Source of the DNA: Odoribacter sp. Z80
Lineage (GTDB): Bacteria > Bacteroidota > Bacteroidia > Bacteroidales > Marinifilaceae
Direction of reading: 5' to 3'
Length of the DNA: 64,000 nucleotides
Assembly: GCF_009935865.1 (NCBI RefSeq)
Contig: NZ_QWEL01000003.1
Location: 1 to 64,000, forward strand
Part shown: piece after piece, positions 25,134 through 33,561 of the stretch
Numbering within the stretch: position 1 is the stretch's first letter
How the letters are laid out: every line of letters starts with the position of its first letter
Position numbers and translations under genes: made by a program
Notes under the pieces: generated by a model
What the model saw: the letters and a program-made list of their open reading frames with translations, nothing else
Told to the model about the DNA's origin: nothing
Database searches by the model: none

Positions 25134-26843
25134 ATGGCTAATTTTTATACAGATAATGAAGATATAAAATTCCATCTGGGACACCCCTTGATGGAAAAGA
25201 TTGTGGCTTTGAAAGAGCGCAATTACACGGAAGCCCAACAATACGAAAGTGCTCCCCGGGATTTCGAAGATGCAATAGACAATTACGACAAAGTATTGGA
25301 AATTGTAGGTGAAATCTGCGGAGACGTGGTTGCTGTCAATGCCGAATCGGTTGACGCCGAAGGTCCGCAGGTAATCGACGGACATGTAAAATATGCCGCA
25401 GGGACCCAGCAAAACATCGACGTCATCAACCAGGCAGGCCTGAATGGTATTTCCTTGCCCAGAAAATACAATGGCTTAAACTTTCCGATCACTCCTTTCA
25501 TCATGGCAGCAGAAATTGTGGCCCGCGCCGATGCAGGTTTGCAGAACATCTGGGGCTTACAGGACTGCGCAGAAACCATCAACGAATTTGCCAATGAAGA
25601 GCAAAAAGCCAAATATCTGCCCCGGGTATGTGCCGGAGAAACCTGCGCAATGGACCTGACTGAACCCGATGCCGGTTCTGACTTACAAGCCGTGCAACTG
25701 AAAGCAACCTATAACGAACAGGATGGACAATGGTATCTGAACGGCGTTAAACGGTTCATCACCAACGGAGACGGCCACATTTCTTTAGTACTGGCCCGCT
25801 CCGAAGAAGGAACCAACGACGGACGCGGTCTGTCCATGTTCATCTATGACCGGAACAGCAATGCAGTAACCGTCCGCCGCATTGAAAACAAACTCGGAAT
25901 AAAGGGTTCACCGACCTGCGAACTTGTTTTCAGAAATGCACCCGCAGAATTAGTGGGAGAACGCAAAATGGGGCTCATTAAATATGTCATGGCCCTCATG
26001 AATGCTGCCCGCTTAGGTATCGGGGGACAATCCGTAGGTATCGCCGAAGCGGCTTACCGCGAAGGACTCAAATATGCCCAGGAAAGAAAACAGTTTGGCA
26101 AACCCATTATCGAATTTCCGGCAATCTATGAAATGCTTTCCAATATGGAGGCAAAACTGCACGGCGTTCGTTCCGTACTTTACGAAACTGCACGTTTCGT
26201 AGATATGTACAAAACCTACTACCATATCTCCAAAGAAAGAGCATTGGACAAAGACGAACGCAATGAAATGAAGGAATACCAAAAACTGGCAGACATTTAC
26301 ACTCCGTTGCAAAAGTTATTTGCCAGCGAATATGCCAATGAAATCACTTACGATGCCCTTCAAATCCATGGCGGTTCTGGTTTTATGAAAGACTATCCCA
26401 TCCAGCGTTACGTCCGGGATGCACGTATCACCAATATTTATGAAGGTACTTCACAATTACAGGTGGTAGCAGCCATCCGGGGAGTAACCACCGGACAATA
26501 TGCCAGACAAATCCGGGAGGTATATGAAAAAATGCCTCTTAAACCGGAACACGAATACTTGCGCGAAACCTTAAAAGGTATGACCGACCAGCTTGAAAAC
26601 TGCACGGCCAAGGTAACCGAATCCGCAAACACGGAATATACGGATTTCCATGCCCGTCGTTTAGTAGAAATTGCCGGTTACACCATCATCGGCTATTTGT
26701 TGCTGCAAGATGCCCAAAGGTGTGAAAAATTTGAAAAATCGGCAGAGATTTTCATCAATTACGGAAAAGCCAAGGTTGCTGCACATGCAGAATTTATCCA
26801 AAACTTTAACCCTGATAAATTGGGAATCTACAAGAAAAACTAA
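25134..26843 (+). CDS. Acyl-CoA dehydrogenase family protein (short/medium-chain or aryl-acyl substrate)
   Basis: 569 residues, longer than the ~380-residue core because of an N-terminal extension (~1-70) and a C-terminal helical domain. Motifs: CAMDLTEPDAGSDLQAVQL (first signature, ~180), NGVKRFITNGDG, YAQERKQFGKPIIEF, QIHGGSGFMKDYP, and NIYEGTSQLQ at ~434-443. The Glu in YEGTS occupies the position of the catalytic base of butyryl/medium-chain acyl-CoA dehydrogenases. Adjacent etfBA supply the electron acceptor. The position after iorAB raises the possibility of a role in amino-acid-derived acyl-CoA metabolism rather than fatty-acid beta-oxidation (inference). Confidence 0.88.
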   Translation: MANFYTDNEDIKFHLGHPLMEKIVALKERNYTEAQQYESAPRDFEDAIDNYDKVLEIVGEICGDVVAVNAESVDAEGPQVIDGHVKYAAGTQQNIDVINQAGLNGISLPRKYNGLNFPITPFIMAAEIVARADAGLQNIWGLQDCAETINEFANEEQKAKYLPRVCAGETCAMDLTEPDAGSDLQAVQLKATYNEQDGQWYLNGVKRFITNGDGHISLVLARSEEGTNDGRGLSMFIYDRNSNAVTVRRIENKLGIKGSPTCELVFRNAPAELVGERKMGLIKYVMALMNAARLGIGGQSVGIAEAAYREGLKYAQERKQFGKPIIEFPAIYEMLSNMEAKLHGVRSVLYETARFVDMYKTYYHISKERALDKDERNEMKEYQKLADIYTPLQKLFASEYANEITYDALQIHGGSGFMKDYPIQRYVRDARITNIYEGTSQLQVVAAIRGVTTGQYARQIREVYEKMPLKPEHEYLRETLKGMTDQLENCTAKVTESANTEYTDFHARRLVEIAGYTIIGYLLLQDAQRCEKFEKSAEIFINYGKAKVAAHAEFIQNFNPDKLGIYKKN

Positions 26844-26860
26844 CTTTACCAGAAATACCT

Positions 26861-26891
26861 AAAAAAACGCCTTTTCGAAGGCGTTTTTTTT
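26861..26891. terminator. Intrinsic terminator after the acyl-CoA dehydrogenase gene
   Basis: ACGCCTT-TTCG-AAGGCGT stem with a UUCG tetraloop, flanked by seven A on the left and eight T on the right. Begins 17 bases after the stop codon; works in principle on both strands. Confidence 0.93.
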
Positions 26892-27108
26892 AGGATTATA
26901 TACCCATCTTTCATTCCGTCAATGATTCTTCTTTCCACTACATAAAGTTTAAAAAGTCGCACTGATACAAGGAGAGGGATGAGAACACAAAATATTCACA
27001 ATTTTTCGTTAAACTCATCAGAGGATGTGCATTCTTACCTCAAATTCATTACTTTTATCCCTAAAACATACGACTAAATCATCATTTCCTAAAATAATTT
27101 CTACAATC

Positions 27109-30100
27109 ATGAATTCAATGAGAATGTTTTTAGCAGGAGTATTCCTACTCCTTTTCTCCAGCCTTGTGGCACAGGAGACTCCTTTATGGACCCGCAATCC
27201 GGCCATCTCTCCGGACGGAAAAACCATTGCTTTCTGTTACAAAGGAGACATTTTCCTGGTTAGCAGTACAGGCGGACAGGCCACCCAACTGACAACCCAT
27301 TCGGCCTATGACAGTCACCCCATCTGGTCTCCGGACGGAAAAACCATTGCTTTCTGCTCCACCCGCGACGGCGGCAGGGACCTGTTTACCATTCCGGTAA
27401 CCGGAGGTACTCCCACCCGTTTGACTACCTTCACCAGTGGTGCCATACCTGAATGTTTCACACCAGACGGGAAAAAAATCCTTTACCGCTCCTCCATCAT
27501 GCCCGACGAAGTATACGGCCAATTCCCTTCGGGAGGCCAAGTTTATAGCATTGACCTTAAAGGAGGACGGCCGGAACAATTCCTGACTTTCGAAGCCTAC
27601 AATATCTGTTTCAACAAAGCCGGAAATAAAATCTTATATCACGATAAAAAAGGATATGAAGACGAATGGCGTAAACATCACACTTCTTCCGTTTGCCGGG
27701 ATATCTGGTGCTATGATTTGCAAAACGGCACATTTACAAATCTAACTGACAAACAAGTAGAAGACCGTTATCCTGTAATTGCTTCAGACGATAATACCAT
27801 CTATTTCCTGAGCGAACGTTTCGGCGATTTCAATGTTTGCCAGATGTCTTTAAGCGATCCCAAAAACATCAGACAACTGACTCATTTCAAGAAACACCCG
27901 GTCCGTTTTCTCAGCCGTTCCAACAATGACTTACTCTGTTTCTACTACGACGGAGAAATATACACCATGCAACCGGGACAACAACCCCAAAAAGTAGCTA
28001 TCCACCTCATCATGGATAACCAGGAACCGACGGTCAGCAAATATACCTGGAACGGTGGGGCCCGGGAGATAGCTCTTTCAAAGGATGGTAAAGAATTTGC
28101 TTTTACCAATCGGGGCGACGTCTTCGTCGCCAATGCCGAATACGGTACCACCAAAAGGATTACCAACACCCCAGCCCAGGAACGCAACCTCAGTTTCGCC
28201 CCCGACGGACGCTCCATCGTTTATGCATCCGAACGCGACGGACAATGGAACCTTTACATTGCCCGGCTCAAAAACGAGGACGACAAATCGTTCGCCTATG
28301 CCCGGGAAATCGAAGAAGAACAACTGACCAAGGGAAATACAGCTTGTTTCCAACCGGCTTTCTCTCCGGACGGGAAAGAAATTGCCTACCTGGAAAACCG
28401 TACAGAAATCAAAGTAATCAATTTAAAAAATAAGAAAACCCGAACTGTACTGCCGGCAAAATACAATTATTCTTATGTAGACGGCGACCAATCCTTTGAA
28501 TGGTCTCCGGACGGACGGTGGATTCTGGCTAAATTTTTTGAAGAAGGAGGATGGCAACACCCCGACATTGCCCTGATAAAAGCAGACGGGAAAGGAGAAA
28601 TCCACAATCTCACCAACAGCGGATACAGCGATGCCAATCCCCGTTGGATGATGAACGGAAAAGCCATTATCTGGCAAACAGACCGCCAGGGTATGCGTAG
28701 CCACGGTAGCTGGGGTGCACAATATGATGTCTATGCCCTCTTTTTAGATCCTGAAGCTTATGAGGAATTCCGGATGTCCAAAGAGGAAAGAGCATTGGCA
28801 AAAGAACAAAAAGAGCTGAAAGAGAAAAAAGAAAAAGAACTGAAGGAAAAAGAAGCCAAGAAAGAAGAGAAAGAAAAAGCGGATAAAAAGAAGAAAAAAG
28901 AGAAAAAGAACGAAGGAGAAAACAAACAGGAAGAAACAGAAGAGAACAAATTGCCGGAGCTTAAATTAGACCTGAATAATCTGGAGGACCGGATGGTCCG
29001 AATGACCATTAACTCTTCTAATCTGGGAGATGCCGTACTGACCAACGACGGTCAGAAACTCTTCTACCTGGCAGCTTTTGAAGGCGGACATGACTTATGG
29101 GTACGGGATTTTGAAAACAACAGCACCCGTATCTTATCCAAAATGGGACGTTACGGGGCTCTGCAATTATCTCAAGATGGCAAAACCCTTTATCTGCTCT
29201 CCGGCGGACAGGTCTTCACCATCAACCAGGGGAACGGCCAATTGAAGCAACTGCACTATAAAGCAGACTTTGAACTGAGAAGGGCAGAGGAACGGAAAGC
29301 CTTGTTCAACCATGTATGGCAACAAGTCTCCGATAAATTCTATGATAAAGATTTCACAGGAGTAGACTGGCCATATTACAAAAAAGCTTATGAACGTTTT
29401 CTTCCTTACATCAACAATGATTTCGATTTTGCAGATGTCCTGGGAGAAATGTTGGGCGAGCTGAATGCTTCCCACACAGGAGCCCGCTATGGTGCCGGCA
29501 TCTATCGTCCCGCAATTGCTTCTCTGGGTGCTTTTTACGACAAGAACTATAACGGCAACGGATTAAAAATCAGTGAGATTCTGGAAAAAGGACCACTTGA
29601 CAAACCAGAGTCTAAAATCAAAAGCGGAATAATTATCAAAAAAATAGACAACCAGGAAATTAAAAAAGGAGAGGACTATTATCCTCTGTTGGAAGGAAAA
29701 GCCAACAAACGGACTTTACTCACTGTTTATGATCCAAAAAGTAAAAAAGAATGGGAAGAATACGTAAAACCCATTTCTTACGGAACGCAAAACGACCTGT
29801 TATACCTGCGGTGGGTTAAACAACGCCAGCACATCGTGGACAGTCTTTCCAAAGGACAATTAGGCTATATCCATGTAGCCGGAATGAACAGTCCCAGTTT
29901 CCGGAAAGCTTATTCCGACATCCTGGGCCGTTACCGCAACCGTAAGGCAATCATCGTAGACACCCGCTATAACGGAGGAGGTTGGCTACACGAAGATTTA
30001 ATTCATCTTCTGGGCGGAAAACAATTTGCCTCATTTGTTCCCCGCGGGCAGTTCATCGGCATTGATCCTTTCGCTCAATGGACCAAACCTTCTGCCGTAC

Positions 30101-30405
30101 TGATTAGTGAAGGCAATTACAGTAATGCGCACGGTTTCCCCTGGGCATACAAAGAACTGGGAATCGGAAAACTCATCGGAATGCCTGTCCCCGGAACCAT
30201 GACGGCCGTTTGGTGGGAAACGATGATTAACGGCGTAGTCTTTGGTATTCCGCAGGTGGGCATGAAAGACAATCAGGGCCGTATTCTGGAAAACATGCAG
30301 TTGGAACCGGATATAAAAGTTACCAATGACCCGGCAAATGCATTGAAAGGCCGGGATCTCCAACTTGAAGCAGCTATTAACAGCCTAATGAAAGAAATCA
30401 AATAA
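27109..30405 (+). CDS. Tricorn-type S41 family protease (periplasmic)
   Basis: 1098 residues from the chosen ATG. An in-frame ATG 28 codons upstream (27025) would destroy the signal peptide MRMFLAGVFLLLFSSLVAQ, so the later cluster of ATGs is preferred. Architecture: TolB/WD-like beta-propeller blades with repeated SPDGKTIAF motifs (~25-555), a Lys/Glu-rich charged linker (~558-615), a second propeller part, a core domain with NASHTGARYG (~787, the Ser-His pair of tricorn), a PDZ-like segment (~840-900), and a C-terminal S41 domain with GGGWLHEDL, NYSNAHGFP (nucleophilic Ser ~1005) and a Glu near LEPDIKV (~1066). All four tricorn catalytic positions appear present. It probably degrades peptides in the periplasm. 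Confidence 0.9.
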   Translation: MNSMRMFLAGVFLLLFSSLVAQETPLWTRNPAISPDGKTIAFCYKGDIFLVSSTGGQATQLTTHSAYDSHPIWSPDGKTIAFCSTRDGGRDLFTIPVTGGTPTRLTTFTSGAIPECFTPDGKKILYRSSIMPDEVYGQFPSGGQVYSIDLKGGRPEQFLTFEAYNICFNKAGNKILYHDKKGYEDEWRKHHTSSVCRDIWCYDLQNGTFTNLTDKQVEDRYPVIASDDNTIYFLSERFGDFNVCQMSLSDPKNIRQLTHFKKHPVRFLSRSNNDLLCFYYDGEIYTMQPGQQPQKVAIHLIMDNQEPTVSKYTWNGGAREIALSKDGKEFAFTNRGDVFVANAEYGTTKRITNTPAQERNLSFAPDGRSIVYASERDGQWNLYIARLKNEDDKSFAYAREIEEEQLTKGNTACFQPAFSPDGKEIAYLENRTEIKVINLKNKKTRTVLPAKYNYSYVDGDQSFEWSPDGRWILAKFFEEGGWQHPDIALIKADGKGEIHNLTNSGYSDANPRWMMNGKAIIWQTDRQGMRSHGSWGAQYDVYALFLDPEAYEEFRMSKEERALAKEQKELKEKKEKELKEKEAKKEEKEKADKKKKKEKKNEGENKQEETEENKLPELKLDLNNLEDRMVRMTINSSNLGDAVLTNDGQKLFYLAAFEGGHDLWVRDFENNSTRILSKMGRYGALQLSQDGKTLYLLSGGQVFTINQGNGQLKQLHYKADFELRRAEERKALFNHVWQQVSDKFYDKDFTGVDWPYYKKAYERFLPYINNDFDFADVLGEMLGELNASHTGARYGAGIYRPAIASLGAFYDKNYNGNGLKISEILEKGPLDKPESKIKSGIIIKKIDNQEIKKGEDYYPLLEGKANKRTLLTVYDPKSKKEWEEYVKPISYGTQNDLLYLRWVKQRQHIVDSLSKGQLGYIHVAGMNSPSFRKAYSDILGRYRNRKAIIVDTRYNGGGWLHEDLIHLLGGKQFASFVPRGQFIGIDPFAQWTKPSAVLISEGNYSNAHGFPWAYKELGIGKLIGMPVPGTMTAVWWETMINGVVFGIPQVGMKDNQGRILENMQLEPDIKVTNDPANALKGRDLQLEAAINSLMKEIK
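27208..27356 (+). repeat. 29-base exact direct repeat inside the tricorn gene (two propeller blades)
   Basis: The same 29 bases, starting TCTCCGGACGG and ending TTGCTTTCTG, occur at 27208-27236 and 27328-27356, exactly 120 bases (40 codons) apart. They encode SPDGKTIAFC in two consecutive blades. Identity at silent positions suggests recent duplication or conversion between blades. Confidence 0.9.
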
Positions 30406-30423
30406 AGCTTTGTATAATATCCT

Positions 30424-30465
30424 AAAATATCCCGAAAGCCGATACTGGCTTTCGGGATATTTTTA
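30424..30465. terminator. Intrinsic terminator after the tricorn gene
   Basis: Long perfect stem AATATCCCGAAAGCC / GGCTTTCGGGATATT with loop GATACT and T-rich downstream sequence. It sits between convergent genes (tricorn plus strand, asnA minus strand) and probably serves both. Confidence 0.92.
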
Positions 30466-30501
30466 TCTCCACCCCTATCCACCGTTAAATCTGCCTCAGG
30501 A

Positions 30502-31539
30502 CTAAAAAAGGAATACACCAGCCTTCTCGCAGGCCTTCATAACTTCCTCTGACCACAAACCGGCCTGCACTTCCCCGATATGGCATTTTCTCAAAAGTAA
30601 CATACACAAACGCGATTGCCCGATTCCCCCTCCCATTGTTTGGGGCAATTTGCCATCCAGCAACAAAGAATGGAAATACAATTTCTTCCGGTCTTCCGCT
30701 TTCCGGATTTTCAACTGCCGTTCCAAAGCTTCCCTATCCACCCGGATGCCCATAGAAGAAATCTCAAAAGCAGACTTTAACACCGGATTCCATACAATGA
30801 TATCCCCGTTCAAACCCACCAAACCGTCCTCTGTAACCGTAGACCAATCGTCATAATCCGGAGAACGGCCGTCATGAAGACTGCCATCCCCTAAAGCTCC
30901 TCCTATCCCTCGGATGAAAACTGCACCATATTCCTGAGCCACCCGGCTTTCCCGTTCTTTAGGCGACAATCCAGGATAGAGCTGTCTCAACGTTTCTGCA
31001 TGAACAAAATGAATATGTTCGGGCAAAAAAGGCTGCAACACCGGAAATTGTTCGCTTAACAAAAACTCCGTACGCTTCAAAGCCGCATAGATTCGTTCCA
31101 CACACTCCTGCAACCGTGCCGGCGTCCTCTCTTCCGGAGTAATCACCTTTTCCCAGTCCCACTGGTCCACATAAACAGAGTGAATATTATCAGTCGTCTC
31201 ATCTGGCCTCAAAGCGTTCATGTCCGTATAAATTCCCATACCTGCCCGAATGTCGTGCCGCCATAAAGCATAACGCTTCCATTTGGCCAAAGATTGTACA
31301 ATCTCAGCTTTATTTCCTGCCAATACCCGTGTTTCAAAACTGACCGGAGCCTCCACTCCACTGAGGTTATCATTTAAACCGGTACCGGAAGGCACCACCA
31401 AAGGCGCAGTCACCCTGCGCAACTTTAACTCAGCAGCCAGAGCCAATTGAAACGTATCCTTGATAAATTTAATGGCATGCTCAGTCTGCCAAACATCCAG
31501 CTTTGAGGTATACCCCCCAGGCAAAAACAACCGTTCCAT
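30502..31539 (-). CDS. asnA: Aspartate-ammonia ligase (ammonia-dependent asparagine synthetase A)
   Basis: 345 residues, slightly longer than the E. coli enzyme. It makes asparagine from aspartate, ammonia and ATP in the cytoplasm, with a class II aminoacyl-tRNA-synthetase-like fold. Motifs: QTEHAIKFIKDTF near the N-terminus, LRRVTAPLVVPSGTGLNDNL, VVQSLAKWKR-type segment (EIVQSLAKWKRYAL), YTDMNALRPDE, HSVYVDQWDWEKVI, and the C-terminal MGGGIGQSRLCMLLL. The gene is preceded by an Asn-rich leader peptide and a terminator hairpin, so its expression is probably tuned to charged tRNA-Asn. Confidence 0.96.
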   Translation of the reverse strand: MERLFLPGGYTSKLDVWQTEHAIKFIKDTFQLALAAELKLRRVTAPLVVPSGTGLNDNLSGVEAPVSFETRVLAGNKAEIVQSLAKWKRYALWRHDIRAGMGIYTDMNALRPDETTDNIHSVYVDQWDWEKVITPEERTPARLQECVERIYAALKRTEFLLSEQFPVLQPFLPEHIHFVHAETLRQLYPGLSPKERESRVAQEYGAVFIRGIGGALGDGSLHDGRSPDYDDWSTVTEDGLVGLNGDIIVWNPVLKSAFEISSMGIRVDREALERQLKIRKAEDRKKLYFHSLLLDGKLPQTMGGGIGQSRLCMLLLRKCHIGEVQAGLWSEEVMKACEKAGVFLF

Positions 31540-31562
31540 CTGTTTTGTAGGTTTAAGTACAT

Positions 31563-31588
31563 AAAAAAAGCCCTCCGCTCGGGAAGGC
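31563..31588 (-). terminator. Attenuator terminator in the asnA leader
   Basis: On the minus strand GCCTTCC - loop CGAGC - GGAGGGC (one G-U pair) is followed directly by seven T (complement of 31563-31569). It lies 23 bases before the asnA start. Its 5' arm plus the first loop base (CCTTCCC, 31581-31587) can instead pair with GGGGAGG at 31635-31641 within the leader-peptide reading frame, giving mutually exclusive terminator and antiterminator. Confidence 0.82.
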
Positions 31589-31624
31589 CTCAGTTAATTC
31601 ATTCAAATTTCTATTTTTACAGTT

Positions 31625-31702
31625 CTAACAACAACCTCCCCATTGCAACAAATTCGAATTGCAATTATAATTCAGATAGGTATGATTACTTAAAACTGCC
31701 AT
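31625..31702 (-). CDS. Asparagine-rich leader peptide controlling asnA
   Basis: A 25-codon frame (ATG at 31702, TAG at 31625-31627) begins MAVLSN and has five AAT asparagine codons at positions 6, 11, 13, 15 and 17, including the cluster NYNCNSN, and ends with QWGGCC. It lies between a -7 box and a terminator upstream of asparagine synthetase, the classic arrangement of an amino-acid leader peptide. A pause hairpin (ATTGCAA / TTGCAAT, arms at 31659-31665 and 31642-31648) lies within the frame. Stalling at the Asn codons would leave GGGGAGG (codons 21-23) free to form the antiterminator, while completion would mask it and let the terminator form. The mechanism is inferred; no translation evidence. 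Confidence 0.78.
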   Translation of the reverse strand: MAVLSNHTYLNYNCNSNLLQWGGCC

Positions 31703-31720
31703 TTTTCTTACATGATGAAA

Positions 31721-31728
31721 CAAATATA
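31721..31728 (-). promoter_or_regulatory. Candidate -7 box for the asnA leader transcript
   Basis: Minus-strand TATATTTG matches TAnnTTTG exactly and would start transcription roughly 10 bases before the leader-peptide ATG. No clear -33 element. The rest of the gap up to 31891 is AT-rich. It holds a short inverted repeat, ATAGG-AAAG-CCTAT (31811-31824), that could be an operator for the znu operon, but this is weak. Confidence 0.5.
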
Positions 31729-31891
31729 AAGCAAAAATCCGACATGCAGCGCGGCAGTATGAATTTTAACAAAATACAGTTTATGCGTTAATATTTATCC
31801 ACTTTTATTCATAGGAAAGCCTATCAAATATCAAATTATTTAGATTATCTTTATTGGCCTCGAATAAACCGGAATAATTTTTAATAATACA

Positions 31892-32764
31892 ATGCTAACC
31901 AGACATTTATATATCACAATATTTTCATTCTATTGTCTCTTTTTTCTGTCATCCTGTAATACCAGGCCGGCCGGGCACCGAATGGTCACCGTCAGCATCC
32001 TTCCTCAAAAATACATGGTGGAAAAAATTGCCGGCGATTACCTACAGGTAAATGTGATGATTCCTCCCGGCATGAACCCTTCCACCTGCGATTTGAACAC
32101 CGGACAATTGAAAAATCTCTATGACAGCAACCTTTGTTTTACCATCGGACACCTGCCATTCGAACATACCCATCTTTATCCGGTCCTGGAAAAACAAAAA
32201 AACATTCCGGTGATCAATCACTCTGAAAACATCCATCTTCTGAACGGCAGTTGTGGCCATAGCCATGAAAGCCCTGACGGAATCGACCCACACATCTGGC
32301 TTTCGCCGGCCAATGTCAAAATAATGGCAACAACTATTTTTCAGACATTAAGCAAACATTATCCCGGACAACAGGAACTATTCGAAAAAAATTATCACCT
32401 TTTCGTACAGGAACTCGACCGGATTGACCGCCAGACACAGTTGGCACTGGCTCCAAAACAGGAAAAGACATTTCTGATTTATCACCCTGCACTTACCTAT
32501 TTCGCAGCAGATTACGGCTTAAAACAAATATCCATTGAAGAGGACGGCAAAGAACCAAGTCCCGAACATTTGAAGGAAATCATTGATCTGGCTATAGAGA
32601 AAGATATCCGTCTGATTCTGATCCAAAGTCAGTTTGACAAAAGCAATGCCCAATCCATAGCCCGCCAAATCAACGGGAAAGTTATCTCCATTGATCCTCT
32701 GGCAGAGAATTGGGAAGAGGAAATAAACAAACTCATCCGCTTGCTGGGAGAAATGCTTCATTAA
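31892..32764 (+). CDS. Metal (zinc/manganese-type) ABC transporter substrate-binding lipoprotein, ZnuA-like
   Basis: 290 residues with a lipobox (FLSSC, Cys near residue 22), so membrane-anchored in the periplasm. Cluster A-I fold: VSILPQKYMVEKIAGD, VNVMIPPGMNPSTCDL, DPHIWLSPANVKIMA (~132), YHPALTYFAADYGL (~197), EEDGKEPSP and SQFDKSNAQSIA. A short His-rich stretch GSCGHSHE (~122) is typical of zinc binders. The first His ligand usually found in GxxPHxYEP is replaced by PSTCD. Metal specificity is therefore uncertain. First gene of a three-gene importer operon (22-base gap to the ATPase). Confidence 0.85.
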   Translation: MLTRHLYITIFSFYCLFFLSSCNTRPAGHRMVTVSILPQKYMVEKIAGDYLQVNVMIPPGMNPSTCDLNTGQLKNLYDSNLCFTIGHLPFEHTHLYPVLEKQKNIPVINHSENIHLLNGSCGHSHESPDGIDPHIWLSPANVKIMATTIFQTLSKHYPGQQELFEKNYHLFVQELDRIDRQTQLALAPKQEKTFLIYHPALTYFAADYGLKQISIEEDGKEPSPEHLKEIIDLAIEKDIRLILIQSQFDKSNAQSIARQINGKVISIDPLAENWEEEINKLIRLLGEMLH

Positions 32765-32786
32765 AAACAACCGAAAAATTTAGGCT

Positions 32787-33530
32787 ATGAATCCCATCCT
32801 GGAATTAAAACACATCACAGCAGGCTACGACCATCAGACAGTCCTCCACGACATTAACCTCACCATACGCCCGAACGATTTTATCGGAATTATCGGCCCC
32901 AACGGCGGCGGAAAAACCACATTACTGAAAGTCATCCTGGGATTGCTGAAACCTTTCAGCGGAGAAATCATCTATCATACGCCCAAACAAAACCTCTTCG
33001 GATATCTTCCCCAAACCAACCGCTTCGACCGGCGTTTTCCGATAAACGTAACTGAGGTGGTCCTTTCCGGTTTGATGTCTGAAAAAGGACTGTACAGATC
33101 CTATACCCGCACAGACCGACTCAAAGCAGAGGCCCTGCTGGAAAAATATGGCATGAGAACATATAAAAAATCACCCATAGGAGATTTATCCGGAGGAGAG
33201 ATGCAAAGAGTATTTTTGTGCCGGGCCATCATATCATCCCCCCGTCTCCTCATCCTGGACGAACCGACGACGTATGTAGACAGCAATTTTGAGAAAGAAT
33301 TTTACCCCATACTGGAAGAACTGAATAAAACAATCGCTATTGTCATGGTCTCCCACGACCTGGGGACAATCTGCTCTTATGTAAAAACCATTGCCTGTGT
33401 CAACCGGGAATTACATTATCACCATTCCAACCTTATCACTCCGGAACAATTGCAATCCTACCACTGTCCGCTCGAACTGCTGACCCACGGTCCGGTGCCC
33501 CACCGTGTTCTCAAAAAACATGCCGACTAA
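32787..33530 (+). CDS. Metal ABC transporter ATP-binding protein, ZnuC-like
   Basis: 247 residues. Complete ABC ATPase: Walker A GPNGGGKTTLLK (~37-48), Q-loop LPQTNRFDRRFP, signature LSGGEMQRVFLCRAI (~134), Walker B RLLILDEPTTYVD (~153) and switch His in VSHDLG. Energises uptake through the adjacent permease. Lies between the binding protein and permease genes. Confidence 0.93.
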   Translation: MNPILELKHITAGYDHQTVLHDINLTIRPNDFIGIIGPNGGGKTTLLKVILGLLKPFSGEIIYHTPKQNLFGYLPQTNRFDRRFPINVTEVVLSGLMSEKGLYRSYTRTDRLKAEALLEKYGMRTYKKSPIGDLSGGEMQRVFLCRAIISSPRLLILDEPTTYVDSNFEKEFYPILEELNKTIAIVMVSHDLGTICSYVKTIACVNRELHYHHSNLITPEQLQSYHCPLELLTHGPVPHRVLKKHAD

Positions 33531-33561
33531 CCCTTTTATCCGTTTCATTTGTTTTCATCCC

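Noticed and set aside
28758-29045. Minus-strand Ser/Phe-rich frame inside the tricorn gene
   Set aside because: It is the antisense of the Lys/Glu-rich linker (AAA/GAA codons read as TTT/TTC); no start signals or homology.
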